DNA of 48,149 nt from Bacteroidales bacterium (GTDB lineage: Bacteria > Bacteroidota > Bacteroidia > Bacteroidales > UBA932). Positions 1-8,402 of the stretch are shown in pieces. The position numbers and the translations under genes are program-made. The number at the start of each line of letters is the position of its first letter. Positions within the stretch are counted from its first letter, which is position 1. Location: assembly GCA_016281015.1 (NCBI GenBank), contig JAEEHS010000053.1:1-48149 (forward strand), in the 5' to 3' direction. The notes under the pieces were generated by a model. It was given only the letters and a program-made list of their open reading frames with translations, did not search any database and was not told the DNA's origin.

Positions 1-1
1 G

Positions 2-337
2 ATGATGGTGACGCATGCGCCGCTCAACAAGCAGCAGCACAATGAGGCGGCCCATATTATCGTTGAAATGGAGAAGAAGTACAATCCCAAGGGCTGGCCT
101 TCCTTCTTCGTCGGGGATCTGAATACGACCGAGCGTGATGATGCCTCGGCGGTGTATCGCTCACACTGGACGGATTCTTATCATTTCTTCGATGAAAAGC
201 CCGAACTCCGTACCGGACCGGAAGTAACCTTCAACGGCTGGAATCTGGTCGATCCGGCGGTTTTTTTGCTTCCGACCACTTCCCGGTTTGGGTGGATTTC
301 GAAATACAATAGTTCAAATACAGATTTACGTTTATGA
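2..337 (+). CDS. Endonuclease/exonuclease/phosphatase-family protein, C-terminal part, frameshifted and shortened
   Basis: The gene enters from the left edge, so its start is not visible. The visible part has the GDLN motif (GDLNTTERD) and TFNGW, typical of the metal-dependent endonuclease/exonuclease/phosphatase fold in Bacteroidales secreted proteins. After TFNGW the family normally has a segment with an RIDYI-like motif and then an SDHFPV motif carrying the catalytic Asp-His. Here the frame runs into unrelated residues and reads to 337, while SDHFPVWVDFEIQ and a TAG stop lie at 271-312 in another frame, just after a T7 run at 261-267. So there is a frameshift, and the RIDYI segment is missing as well. 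The original stop was probably 312, in front of the next gene. It is either a decaying gene or an assembly error. Family assignment is fairly sure; activity is unlikely. Confidence 0.6.
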   Translation: MMVTHAPLNKQQHNEAAHIIVEMEKKYNPKGWPSFFVGDLNTTERDDASAVYRSHWTDSYHFFDEKPELRTGPEVTFNGWNLVDPAVFLLPTTSRFGWISKYNSSNTDLRL

Positions 338-2205
338 GTTTCATGTACAACCCTTTCCCCTTTCACGATCCCAAACCCGTGAACAGGCCGGAACTATCCC
401 AAAAGACCCTTGATTCCATCGTGGGCGGCGGCAACCCCGTGGTGGCCAAGCGCTTTATCGAGGCCATCGCCCCCAAGGTCGAGAAAGAAGGCGCCATCGT
501 GGCCTTTGACGGCTACACCACTACAAAGTGGGACCTTCTGGTGAGCCTCCTTGCCCGTGAGTGCGACGTGTTTGGCTTCAAGATTGAGTTTGTGGACAGC
601 TACAAACGCACATTCAAAAGCGGTGAGGAGATTGACGCCATCATCGACCCGCTGCTGATCTGGGACAAGAAGATAGATCCCACGCTCCTGTACGGAAAGG
701 TGTATCACGGAGGATACATCGGCCTGATGGATCCGGCGAAGGTGGAGGCCTTCAAAAAGGAGATTCCAGCCTTGAAAGCCCCCGGGACGCTGGTGGTTGT
801 CTATGGATATGGATCTCTCATCAAGGAGTTCCGTCCGTTATATGACGTAAAGTGCTGGTTCGACATTACGCCCATGAACTCAATGCTCCGCATCCGGGCC
901 GGCGAATATGCCAACCTCGGCAAGAAGCACACCGGCATCATTAACCGCACCATCCGCCGCTGCTACTACTGCGACTTCGAGAACGCCGTGCAGCTCCGCA
1001 AGGAGCTCTTCGCCACCGGGCAGCTGGACTGGTACTTCCTGGACAACGACAGGGCCCATCTCCAGATGATGCCCTTTGAGAGTTTTGCCGATATCTGCGC
1101 CCAGCTGGTGAAATACCCGTTCCGTGCCAAGCCCTGCTACCTGGAGGGCGTCTGGGGCGGAAGCTACATGAAAGAGCGCCGTGGCCTTCCCAAGGAGATG
1201 CGTAACGCCGCGTGGGTATTCGACTTCATTCCGATGGAGGTTTCTGTGCTGGTTGAGGCCGGGAAAGAAATGCTGGACATCAACTACTGCTCGTTTGTCC
1301 ATAAGGAGGGGGTGAACCTGATGGGCGAGAAGTGCGTCCGCAAGTACAAGGGTTACTTCCCCATCCGCTTCAACTGGGACGACAGCTACCATTCCACCGG
1401 CAACATGTCCATCCAGTGCCATTCCGGTGGCAAGTTCAACGTGGAGAACTACAATGAGTTCGGCCGCCAGGATGAGAGTTATTACGTGGTCATCACCGGC
1501 CATGAGGCCAAGACCTTCATCGGCTTCCGCGACGATGCCGACATCCCGCAGTTCTTCAAGGAGATTGAGGCGGCCGATACGCAGCACGATCCCTGCGACT
1601 ACATGAAGTATGTGAGCTATGAGGAGTCGAAGCCGGGCCTCCAGGTGATGCTTCCGGCAGGGACCATCCACTCCAGCGGACGCAACCAGGTGATCCTGGA
1701 GATTGGTTCCCTCACCATCGGCTCTTATACCTATAAGATGTACGACTATCTGCGGCTGGACTTCGACGGCAAGCAGCGTCCCATCCACACCCATCTCGGA
1801 GAGCTCAACGTCCGCCAGGACCGCCGCTACAGCGTGATCCACGACCCGAAGAGCCCCGAATACATTGTCCAGAAACCCCGCCTCGACTGTGAAGGCGACG
1901 GCTGGCAGGAGTATATCCTGGGCGAGAATCCCCAGATGTATATTTCGCTCCGCCGCCTCGAATTCGAGAAGTGCTGTGAGCAGGATACCAAGGGCGAAAA
2001 GTTCCATGTGCTCACGCTGGTGGACGGCGACCATGTCCGCATCCGCAGCGTGGAGCATCCGGAGCGCAGCTTCGACCTCGACTTCATGGAAATTGCCTGC
2101 GTCCCCGCCGATATGGGCAAGTATGTGATTGAGAACCTGGGCAAGGAGCCGATCCGTGTCCATAAGACCTGCCTGAGGGAAGGCTATGAAAATGACCCTG
2201 CGTAA
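334..2205 (+). CDS. Class I mannose-6-phosphate isomerase-like protein with extra N-terminal domain
   Basis: A 623-residue protein. The C-terminal half (from about residue 320) looks like the type I phosphomannose isomerase cupin domain: a QCHSGG segment and QDESYYVV at the usual metal-His and metal-Glu positions, then GTIHSSGRNQVILEI, which matches the family's zinc-site segment, and a PIHTHLGELNV tail. Such enzymes interconvert mannose-6-phosphate and fructose-6-phosphate in the cytoplasm. Classic ManA is about 300-400 residues, so the first 300 residues are additional. They include TLVVVYGYGSLIKEF and look like an alpha/beta nucleotide- or sugar-binding fold, but I see no Walker A motif. 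There is no signal peptide. The ATG at 334 is the first one after the broken upstream gene; 343 is a possible alternative. The gene overlaps the following ROK kinase, which supports a joint role in hexose metabolism. The exact substrate is inferred. Confidence 0.72.
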   Translation: MSFMYNPFPFHDPKPVNRPELSQKTLDSIVGGGNPVVAKRFIEAIAPKVEKEGAIVAFDGYTTTKWDLLVSLLARECDVFGFKIEFVDSYKRTFKSGEEIDAIIDPLLIWDKKIDPTLLYGKVYHGGYIGLMDPAKVEAFKKEIPALKAPGTLVVVYGYGSLIKEFRPLYDVKCWFDITPMNSMLRIRAGEYANLGKKHTGIINRTIRRCYYCDFENAVQLRKELFATGQLDWYFLDNDRAHLQMMPFESFADICAQLVKYPFRAKPCYLEGVWGGSYMKERRGLPKEMRNAAWVFDFIPMEVSVLVEAGKEMLDINYCSFVHKEGVNLMGEKCVRKYKGYFPIRFNWDDSYHSTGNMSIQCHSGGKFNVENYNEFGRQDESYYVVITGHEAKTFIGFRDDADIPQFFKEIEAADTQHDPCDYMKYVSYEESKPGLQVMLPAGTIHSSGRNQVILEIGSLTIGSYTYKMYDYLRLDFDGKQRPIHTHLGELNVRQDRRYSVIHDPKSPEYIVQKPRLDCEGDGWQEYILGENPQMYISLRRLEFEKCCEQDTKGEKFHVLTLVDGDHVRIRSVEHPERSFDLDFMEIACVPADMGKYVIENLGKEPIRVHKTCLREGYENDPA

Positions 2206-2980
2206 ACTGTCCCTCGATGTCGGCGGCACGTTCATCAAGTGTTCCGACGGCCGCAAGGTGCCCATCGATTCCCATGGCAGTGCGGAGGCGATTGCTTCCG
2301 CACTGCGGGAAGCGGTGGGGGAGACCGGCTTGCTGGAGGCGGTCGGTGTCTGCATTCCGGGTCCTTTCGATTACCGGAAGGGCATTTTCCGGATGAAGCA
2401 CAAATTCGCAGCGGTCTATGACCGGTCTTTCCGGGAACTCGCCGGCATCCCTGAGGGCGTTTCCCTGCATTTCGTCCATGATGTCAACGCACCGCTGATG
2501 GGCCTGCTATCCCTTCGGCCCGCGCTTCAGAAAGGGTCTGTGGCCCTCGTTACGCTCGGAACCGGTCTCGGCTTCTCCTATGCCGTGGACGGCGAGGTCC
2601 AAATGAACGAAAACCTCGGTCCGGCGCTTTCCCTATACAACCGTCCGTTCCGGGAGGGCATTCTGGAAGACTATGTCTCGCGGCGGGCGCTGCTGAAGGC
2701 CTATGGGAAACCGCTGGAAGGGGATGTCCGGGAAATGGCCGACCGGGCCCGGGCGGGAGAAACAGCGGCTGTCGAGGCCTTCCTGTCCGCCGGTAAGGCA
2801 TTTGCAGAAGGGGCGGGTCCCCTTCTTCGGGAACTCGGCATCCGGACGGTCTTCTTCGGCGGTCAGATTGCCAAGTCTTTCGACTTGATGCGCCCCGCTG
2901 CGGAGCCCCTTCTCCCCGGCGTGGACCTTCTCGTCGTGGAGGATTTCGAGGCCGCGGTTCTCAAGGGCGTGGAATTCTGA
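2186..2980 (+). CDS. ROK-family sugar kinase
   Basis: A 264-residue cytoplasmic protein. It has the N-terminal phosphate-binding motif LDVGGTFIK, a second glycine-rich motif TLGTGLGFSYAVDG, and a C-terminal VFFGGQIAKSF motif, which together define the ROK fold (ATP-dependent hexose or hexosamine kinases and repressors). There is no DNA-binding N-terminus, so a kinase is expected. The usual CxCGxxGC zinc motif of ROK proteins is absent, which sets it apart from NagK/Mlc types. It overlaps the isomerase-like gene by 20 nt. A purine-rich GAGGGAAGG at 2175-2183 fits the second ATG (2192) better than the first (2186), so the protein may begin MTLRKLSLD. It probably phosphorylates a hexose feeding the neighbouring isomerase, perhaps one released by the GH3 enzyme downstream. 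The substrate cannot be read from sequence. Confidence 0.82.
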   Translation: MKMTLRKLSLDVGGTFIKCSDGRKVPIDSHGSAEAIASALREAVGETGLLEAVGVCIPGPFDYRKGIFRMKHKFAAVYDRSFRELAGIPEGVSLHFVHDVNAPLMGLLSLRPALQKGSVALVTLGTGLGFSYAVDGEVQMNENLGPALSLYNRPFREGILEDYVSRRALLKAYGKPLEGDVREMADRARAGETAAVEAFLSAGKAFAEGAGPLLRELGIRTVFFGGQIAKSFDLMRPAAEPLLPGVDLLVVEDFEAAVLKGVEF

Positions 2981-3004
2981 AATAGAATCCGTATATTTAT
3001 CCCC

Positions 3005-5275
3005 ATGAAACGATTCCTCTTTCTGACTGCAGTCATCCTGGCTGCTGGCTGTTCCCGTAATGAGATCCGGGAAGAGCCGCATAGCGCTTATACCCTGGTG
3101 TATCAATCCAAAGGCCCGACGCTGGGGTATAGCCCTTCGTCTGGCGTAGCGATTCTGACCGTGGACGGGTTTGCGTTCAAGGACCTGAACCGCAGCGGAG
3201 CGCTGGACCCGTATGAGGACTGGCGCCTTCCGGTGGCTGAGCGCTCCCGCGACCTGGCGGGACGCCTGTCGCTGGAGGAAATCTGCGGCCTGATGCTCTA
3301 TTCCTCGGCCCAGCGCGCCCAGGATACGGTCCTGACCCCCTCGCAGCGTTCTCTGCTGGAGAAAGACCATATCCGGCATATGCTGATTGCCGATGTCAAG
3401 GATGCCCGCACGGCGGCCATCTGGTCCAATGCGGTCCAGGCGCTGTGTGAAGCGGCTCCGCTGGGCATTCCGTCCAACAACAGTTCGGATCCCCGCAACT
3501 ATACGAACGGCACGGCCAATGTCAACAACTACCGTCCCGAGCCGGACGGGGAATTCAACCCCTCAAGCGAGAGCGACATCTCCAAGTGGCCGCGCGAAGT
3601 CGGCATGGCGGCGACCTTTGACGTGGACCTCATGCGTGTCCATGGAGAAATCGTCTCGAAGGAGTATCGGGCGATGGGCATCACCACGGCTCTTTCCCCG
3701 CAGGCGGACATCTCGACAGATCCCCGCTGGAGGCGCTTCTACGGGACGTTCAGCGAGGACCCGGCCCTCTGCCGGGACCTGGCGCAGGCCTATTGCGATG
3801 CGTTCCAGACGACGCCCGGAAGCCCGGACGGATGGGGAACCCAGTCCGTCAACTGCATGGTCAAGCACTGGCCGGGCGGCGGCACGGGCGAAGGCGGCCG
3901 GGATGCCCATTTCGGCATCGGAAAGTATGCCGTCTATCCGGGCGGACGCTTTGACCTGGGCCTGATTCCCTTTGTGGACGGCGCCTTCAAGCTCCCTGGC
4001 AAGACCCGGATGGCCTCGGCCGTCATGCCGTACTATACGATTTCCTATGGACAGGACCCTTCCGGGGAGAATGTCGCCAACGGCTTCAGCCACTACATCA
4101 TCCAGGACCTGCTTCGCGACAAGTATGGTTATGAAGGGGTGGTCTGTACGGACTGGGGCATCGTGAATGACTATGAAAAGGTATATGTCCACAAAGGAAA
4201 ACCCTGGGGGGTGGAGAACCTTTCTCCGGCCGAGAAGCGGCTCAAATGCTTCGAGGCGGGTGTGGACCAGCTCGGCGGGGCCAAAGAGAGCGAAATCAGC
4301 GTCGAGGCCTACCATCTTTGGGAAGAGAAATATGGCGTGGAGAGTGCCCGGGAGCGCTTTGAACTGAGTGCACGCCGGCTTCTGACCAATATCTTCCGGG
4401 TCGGCAATTTCGAGAATCCCTATGTGGATCCGGAAGAGGCTGCGCGGATCGTCGGCTGCAAGGAGTTTGTCGAGGCCGGGTACGATGCTCAGCTTAAGTC
4501 CGTCGTGATGGTGAAAAATGCCGGGGGTGCCCTTCCGAAGGCGGGACGCCTGAAAGTCTGGGAGCCGCTCCGGCATGTCCCCTCCGGTCTTTCGCACTGG
4601 CAGAAGGCCACGCCGGCGTATGATGAGTATCCGATTTCCAAGGAACTGCTCTCGCGTTATTATGATGTCGTAGAGAGTCCCGAGGAGGCGGATTTCGCCA
4701 TTGTCTCCATCAAGAGTCCGGTCGGTCACTGGGGGTATATCACCCCGTCCGATGGCGTCCCGGAAGGCCATTATCAGCCCATCAGCCTGCAATGGAGCCC
4801 ATACACCGCTTCTACGGCCCGGGAAGTGTCCGTCGCCGGCGGTGATCCGACGGAGGCTTCCGCCAACCGGAGTTACAAGGGCTATACGGAAACTTCGTCC
4901 AATGAGGAGGATATGTATCTCGTCCGGAGAACCCGGGAAGCGATGGGCGAGAGGCCCGTCATCGTCATCGTCACGACCGAGCGGCCTTTTGTTCCTGCGG
5001 ACATCGAGCCTTTCGCCGATGCCATCCTCCTGTCCTTTGGCGTCAGCAACAATGCCCTGCTGGACATCATCAGCGGAGCGGCGGAGCCCTACGGCCTGCT
5101 TCCCTGCCAGTTGCCCTCCGATATGGAGACTGTCGAGGAGCAGTGTGAGGATGTCCCCTGCGACATGCGTCCCTATGTGGACAGCGAAGGCAACAGCTAT
5201 GACTTTGCCTTCGGCCTGAACTGGAGCGGCGTCATCCGCGACGGGCGCGTCCAGAGGTACGGGAAGAAATCCTGA
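3005..5275 (+). CDS. Glycoside hydrolase family 3 lipoprotein (beta-glucosidase-like)
   Basis: A 756-residue exported lipoprotein: the N-terminus is a short signal with a lipobox ending at Cys16 (ILAAGC). The GH3 (alpha/beta)8 domain spans about residues 80-430. The substrate-binding Lys-His pair is in VKHWPGGG (K287-H288), and the catalytic nucleophile is Asp383 in GVVCTDWG. The second alpha/beta sandwich domain follows to about residue 740. GH3 enzymes release beta-linked glucose, xylose or similar residues from the non-reducing end; the loops diverge from well-known beta-glucosidases, so the linkage is open. It lies 24 nt after the ROK kinase gene on the same strand, suggesting an operon in which the sugar released outside the cytoplasm is later phosphorylated by the kinase. 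The ATG at 3005 is the only start that keeps the signal peptide. Confidence 0.88.
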   Translation: MKRFLFLTAVILAAGCSRNEIREEPHSAYTLVYQSKGPTLGYSPSSGVAILTVDGFAFKDLNRSGALDPYEDWRLPVAERSRDLAGRLSLEEICGLMLYSSAQRAQDTVLTPSQRSLLEKDHIRHMLIADVKDARTAAIWSNAVQALCEAAPLGIPSNNSSDPRNYTNGTANVNNYRPEPDGEFNPSSESDISKWPREVGMAATFDVDLMRVHGEIVSKEYRAMGITTALSPQADISTDPRWRRFYGTFSEDPALCRDLAQAYCDAFQTTPGSPDGWGTQSVNCMVKHWPGGGTGEGGRDAHFGIGKYAVYPGGRFDLGLIPFVDGAFKLPGKTRMASAVMPYYTISYGQDPSGENVANGFSHYIIQDLLRDKYGYEGVVCTDWGIVNDYEKVYVHKGKPWGVENLSPAEKRLKCFEAGVDQLGGAKESEISVEAYHLWEEKYGVESARERFELSARRLLTNIFRVGNFENPYVDPEEAARIVGCKEFVEAGYDAQLKSVVMVKNAGGALPKAGRLKVWEPLRHVPSGLSHWQKATPAYDEYPISKELLSRYYDVVESPEEADFAIVSIKSPVGHWGYITPSDGVPEGHYQPISLQWSPYTASTAREVSVAGGDPTEASANRSYKGYTETSSNEEDMYLVRRTREAMGERPVIVIVTTERPFVPADIEPFADAILLSFGVSNNALLDIISGAAEPYGLLPCQLPSDMETVEEQCEDVPCDMRPYVDSEGNSYDFAFGLNWSGVIRDGRVQRYGKKS

Positions 5276-5289
5276 TATTCGCAAAAAAA

Positions 5290-5480
5290 CGGCGATTTTA
5301 CTCTATCGTGCGTAATGTTACCCGCTTCCCGTATGACTTTATGTTTCAGTTGACAGAGGACGAGTTCGCTATTTTGCGGTCGCAATTTGCGACCACAAGT
5401 TGGAGCAGGTTTTTGCCCGGCTGGAAGATCGAAAAGCGGAGAACCGACAGTGCATCTTCTATGCCGGTGTCAAGACTTAA
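5290..5480 (+). pseudogene. Remnant of an ORF6N/RhuM-like (phage-type DNA-binding) gene
   Basis: The gap between the GH3 gene and the next gene is not empty. In frame from 5308, RNVTRFPYDFMFQLTEDEF followed by AILRSQFATTSW closely resembles the core of the ORF6N domain found in phage and mobile-element antirepressor-type proteins. The reading then shifts frame near 5400: LEQVFARLEDRKAENRQ plus CIFYAGVKT and a stop at 5478-5480 resembles the region before the C-terminal domain of ORF6N/RhuM-type proteins. The start, the middle (the usual MAFTEQG segment) and the end are missing. This is a decayed fragment, not an expressed gene. The rest of the gap (5481-5576) holds only the promoter of the next gene. 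Confidence 0.6.
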
Positions 5481-5512
5481 CAGCTGGTTACATGGAGAAA
5501 CTACTTGAACTC

Positions 5513-5543
5513 TTGTTTGATTCGGCAAATATTGCTATCTTTA
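5513..5543 (+). promoter_or_regulatory. Promoter of the FAD/Fe-S oxidase gene
   Basis: TTG at 5513-5515, a 20-bp spacer, then TATCTTTA at 5536-5543, close to the Bacteroidota -33/-7 consensus (TTTG ... TAnnTTTG). The predicted transcription start is about 5550, leaving a leader of roughly 27-36 nt before the ATGs at 5577 and 5586. Confidence 0.5.
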
Positions 5544-5576
5544 CAAGAATTGTGGGGGAATGGCTGAGATAGTGAT

Positions 5577-8390
5577 ATGGTTTTTATGGAAGCTTTTCTT
5601 CAAGAACTCCGGGATATTCTGCCCCAAGACAGAATCTATACAGATGAACTCCGGACCCTCGCATGGGGCACAGATGCGGGGGAGTACCGCCTGACGCCGA
5701 AGGTGGTAATCCGCTCCCGGGACGAGTCGGAAGTGTCTCAGATTCTGACTCTTGCCAGCGCTCATCGGATTCCGCTGACCTTCCGGGCAGCGGGAACGTC
5801 TCTTTCCGGTCAGGCTATCTCGGACAGCGTGCTGGTCGTGGCGGGAAAGAATTGGGAGAAGTCCACTTACCACCCGGAGGACGGTTCGGTGACCCTCCAG
5901 CCCGGCATCGTGGGCCGGGAGGTGAACCGGCGTCTAGCCCCGTATGGACGCTATTTCGGTCCGGACCCGGCTTCCATCGGGAGCTGCATGGTCGGCGGCA
6001 TCGTGAGCAACAATGCCTCCGGGATGAGTTGCGGGGTCCATGCGAATTCAGACATGACCCTGCTGAGCGCCCGGATCATCCTCGCCGACGGCACCCTCGT
6101 CGACACCGGCGACGAAGCCTCCCGTGCGGCCTTTCGCCGGAGCCATCCGGAGCTTCTTTCGGCCCTCTCAGAGCTCCGCGACCGTGTCCTGGCCGATCCT
6201 TCGCTCAAAGCCCGCATCGAGCGCAAGTATTCCATCAAGAATGTGACCGGGCTGAACCTGCGGCCGCTGGTTGCCTATACCGACCCATTCGACATCCTGG
6301 CCCATCTGATGGTGGGTGCTGAAGGCACGCTGGGCTTCCTGTCGGAAGTGACCATGGCGACGCTGCCCATCCGGCGCTTCAAGGCGGCCGCGATGGTCTA
6401 TTTTGACGACATCGTATCGGCCGCAAAGGCGGTGGTCGCGCTCCGGGGCGTGGCTCTGAGTGCGGCGGAGCTCCTGGATCCCCGCTCCCTTGCCTCTGTG
6501 AAAGATCCGCACCTGACGGCGGAGAAACCGCACCTGACGGCACTGCTGACCGAAGTCCAGGCCGATTCCCAGGAGGAGCTCGCCTCGCTCGTGGCTGCCG
6601 CCACCCAGGCGCTCCGGCCCTTTGGCGTTTCGGTTGACTTCACGGATGATTCCTCCGTTATGGCCGGCTACTGGGCCATCCGCTCCGGCATTTTCCCCAC
6701 GGTCGGCGGCCTCCGGGAAGAGGGGACGACCTGTCTGATCGAGGATGTGGCCTTCCATGTGGATTCCCTTCCGGAAGCGACGGCGGACCTGTCCGCCCTC
6801 TTGGACCGGCATGGCTACACGGACTCCTGTATCTATGGTCATGCCCTGGAAGGAAACTTCCATTTCATTATCAATCAGCGATTTGACACAAAAGAAGAAA
6901 TCGCCCGCTACGATGAGATGATCCGGGATGTGGTCCATCTGGTCGTGGACAAATACGACGGCTCCCTGAAGGCCGAACATGGCACCGGCCGCAACATGGC
7001 CTCGTTCGTGGCATACGAATGGGGTGAAGAGGCTTATGGGCTCATGAAGCGGATCAAGGAGCTTTTCGATCCGCTCGGCATCCTCAATCCGGGCGTGATT
7101 TTCAATGACGACAGCGCCTGTTACCTCAAGAACCTCAAGCAGGTTCCGGTGCTGGAGCCCCGGGATGCGGATGCCGCCGATGCCTACCGGCAGATCAACA
7201 AGTGCATTGAGTGTGGCTTTTGCGAAGTGAACTGCACTTCCTGCGGCTTCACCCTTTCGTCCCGCACGCGAATCGTCCTCCAGCGCGAGATCGCCCGCCG
7301 TAAAAAGGCGGGAGAGCCCTATGATGCGCTGGAAAAGGCGTTCCGTTATCCCGGAAAGGACACATGCGCCGGTGATGGACTTTGCTCCCTGTCCTGCCCC
7401 ATGGGCATCAATGTGGCCGACATGACCCACCAGCTGCGCCGGGAGAGCGTCGGAAGGACCGGCCGTTTTGCCGGAGCCTGGGTGGCGAACCATTTCTCCG
7501 GGACCAAGAACATACTGCGCGCGGTTCTGGGCCTCTCCGGGGCGGCCCATGCCGTTTTGGGCGACAAGCCTATGGCGGCTGTCGGCAAGGGCCTCCACGA
7601 GATCGGCCTGCCGCTATGGACTCCACAGACGCCGCGGCCGTACCGGCCCAAAGGGCTGGATGGCGGCAGCAGCGAACGGAAGGTCGTGTACTTTCCGAGC
7701 TGCCTGAACCAAATGATGGGCCCCTCGCCGAAGGACCCGGTGCGTCCGCTTGTCGAAGAAACGGTGGAACTGCTCAGAAAGGCGGGATATGAGGTGATTT
7801 TCCCGGACCGCATGGACCAGCTTTGCTGCGGCACCATCTGGGAGAGCAAGGGTCTTCCGGAGATAGCCGACCGGAAGGTCCATGAACTCGAAGAAGCCCT
7901 CTGGAAGGCTTCCTGCGAGGGACGCTATCCCGTCCTCTGCGACCAGAGTCCCTGCCTTCACCGCATGCGGGAGCACATCCGGAAAATGCATCTGTATGAG
8001 CCTGTCGAGTTTATCCTGACGTTCCTGACGGACCGGCTGGACTTCCATCCCGTCGAGGAGCCGGTCTCCGTCCATATCACCTGCTCCATGCGCTTGATGG
8101 GGCTGGGAGATCGCCTGACCGAGCTCGCCAGGCTCTGCTCTACGCAGGTTACGGTGCCCGACGGGGTCGGATGCTGCGCCTTCGCCGGCGACAAAGGCAT
8201 GACCCATCCGGAACTCAATGCCTGGGCGCTGCGGAAACTGCGTCCGGCCCTGGAAGCCTCCCTCGTCCGGGAAGGCTTCTCCAACAGCCGGACCTGCGAA
8301 ATCGGCCTCAGCCTCCACGGCGGTGTCCCTTACCGTTCCATCGTCTATCTGGTCAACCGCGTCACCACCCCCAAGCCCTCTGGGCGTTGA
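5577..8390 (+). CDS. FAD-binding and Fe-S oxidoreductase, D-lactate dehydrogenase/glycolate oxidase type
   Basis: A 937-residue fusion. The N-terminal FAD_binding_4 domain (about residues 35-260) shows RAAGTSLSGQAI and GPDPASIGSCMVGG; the FAD-oxidase C-terminal domain follows to about 520. Next is a ferredoxin-like region with C543, C546, C549, C553 and a second set C597, C603, C607-Pro (CAGDGLCSLSCPMG). The last third carries two CCG-type heterodisulfide-reductase-like motifs (CCGTIWESKG and GCCAFAGDKG). This GlcD-plus-GlpC arrangement is that of membrane-associated D-2-hydroxyacid dehydrogenases that oxidise D-lactate or similar acids and pass electrons to the quinone pool. There is no signal peptide. 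The ATG at 5586 is an equally good start. It has its own promoter and is convergent with the LOG-family gene, with 12 nt between the stops. Confidence 0.86.
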   Translation: MVFMEAFLQELRDILPQDRIYTDELRTLAWGTDAGEYRLTPKVVIRSRDESEVSQILTLASAHRIPLTFRAAGTSLSGQAISDSVLVVAGKNWEKSTYHPEDGSVTLQPGIVGREVNRRLAPYGRYFGPDPASIGSCMVGGIVSNNASGMSCGVHANSDMTLLSARIILADGTLVDTGDEASRAAFRRSHPELLSALSELRDRVLADPSLKARIERKYSIKNVTGLNLRPLVAYTDPFDILAHLMVGAEGTLGFLSEVTMATLPIRRFKAAAMVYFDDIVSAAKAVVALRGVALSAAELLDPRSLASVKDPHLTAEKPHLTALLTEVQADSQEELASLVAAATQALRPFGVSVDFTDDSSVMAGYWAIRSGIFPTVGGLREEGTTCLIEDVAFHVDSLPEATADLSALLDRHGYTDSCIYGHALEGNFHFIINQRFDTKEEIARYDEMIRDVVHLVVDKYDGSLKAEHGTGRNMASFVAYEWGEEAYGLMKRIKELFDPLGILNPGVIFNDDSACYLKNLKQVPVLEPRDADAADAYRQINKCIECGFCEVNCTSCGFTLSSRTRIVLQREIARRKKAGEPYDALEKAFRYPGKDTCAGDGLCSLSCPMGINVADMTHQLRRESVGRTGRFAGAWVANHFSGTKNILRAVLGLSGAAHAVLGDKPMAAVGKGLHEIGLPLWTPQTPRPYRPKGLDGGSSERKVVYFPSCLNQMMGPSPKDPVRPLVEETVELLRKAGYEVIFPDRMDQLCCGTIWESKGLPEIADRKVHELEEALWKASCEGRYPVLCDQSPCLHRMREHIRKMHLYEPVEFILTFLTDRLDFHPVEEPVSVHITCSMRLMGLGDRLTELARLCSTQVTVPDGVGCCAFAGDKGMTHPELNAWALRKLRPALEASLVREGFSNSRTCEIGLSLHGGVPYRSIVYLVNRVTTPKPSGR

Positions 8391-8402
8391 TCCAGGGCTT
8401 CG

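Noticed and set aside
8373..8400. AAGCCCT ... AGGGCTT inverted repeat as terminator between the FAD oxidase and LOG genes
   Set aside because: The stem is only 7 bp with a 14-nt loop, lies partly inside the coding end and has no T-run; too weak to annotate.
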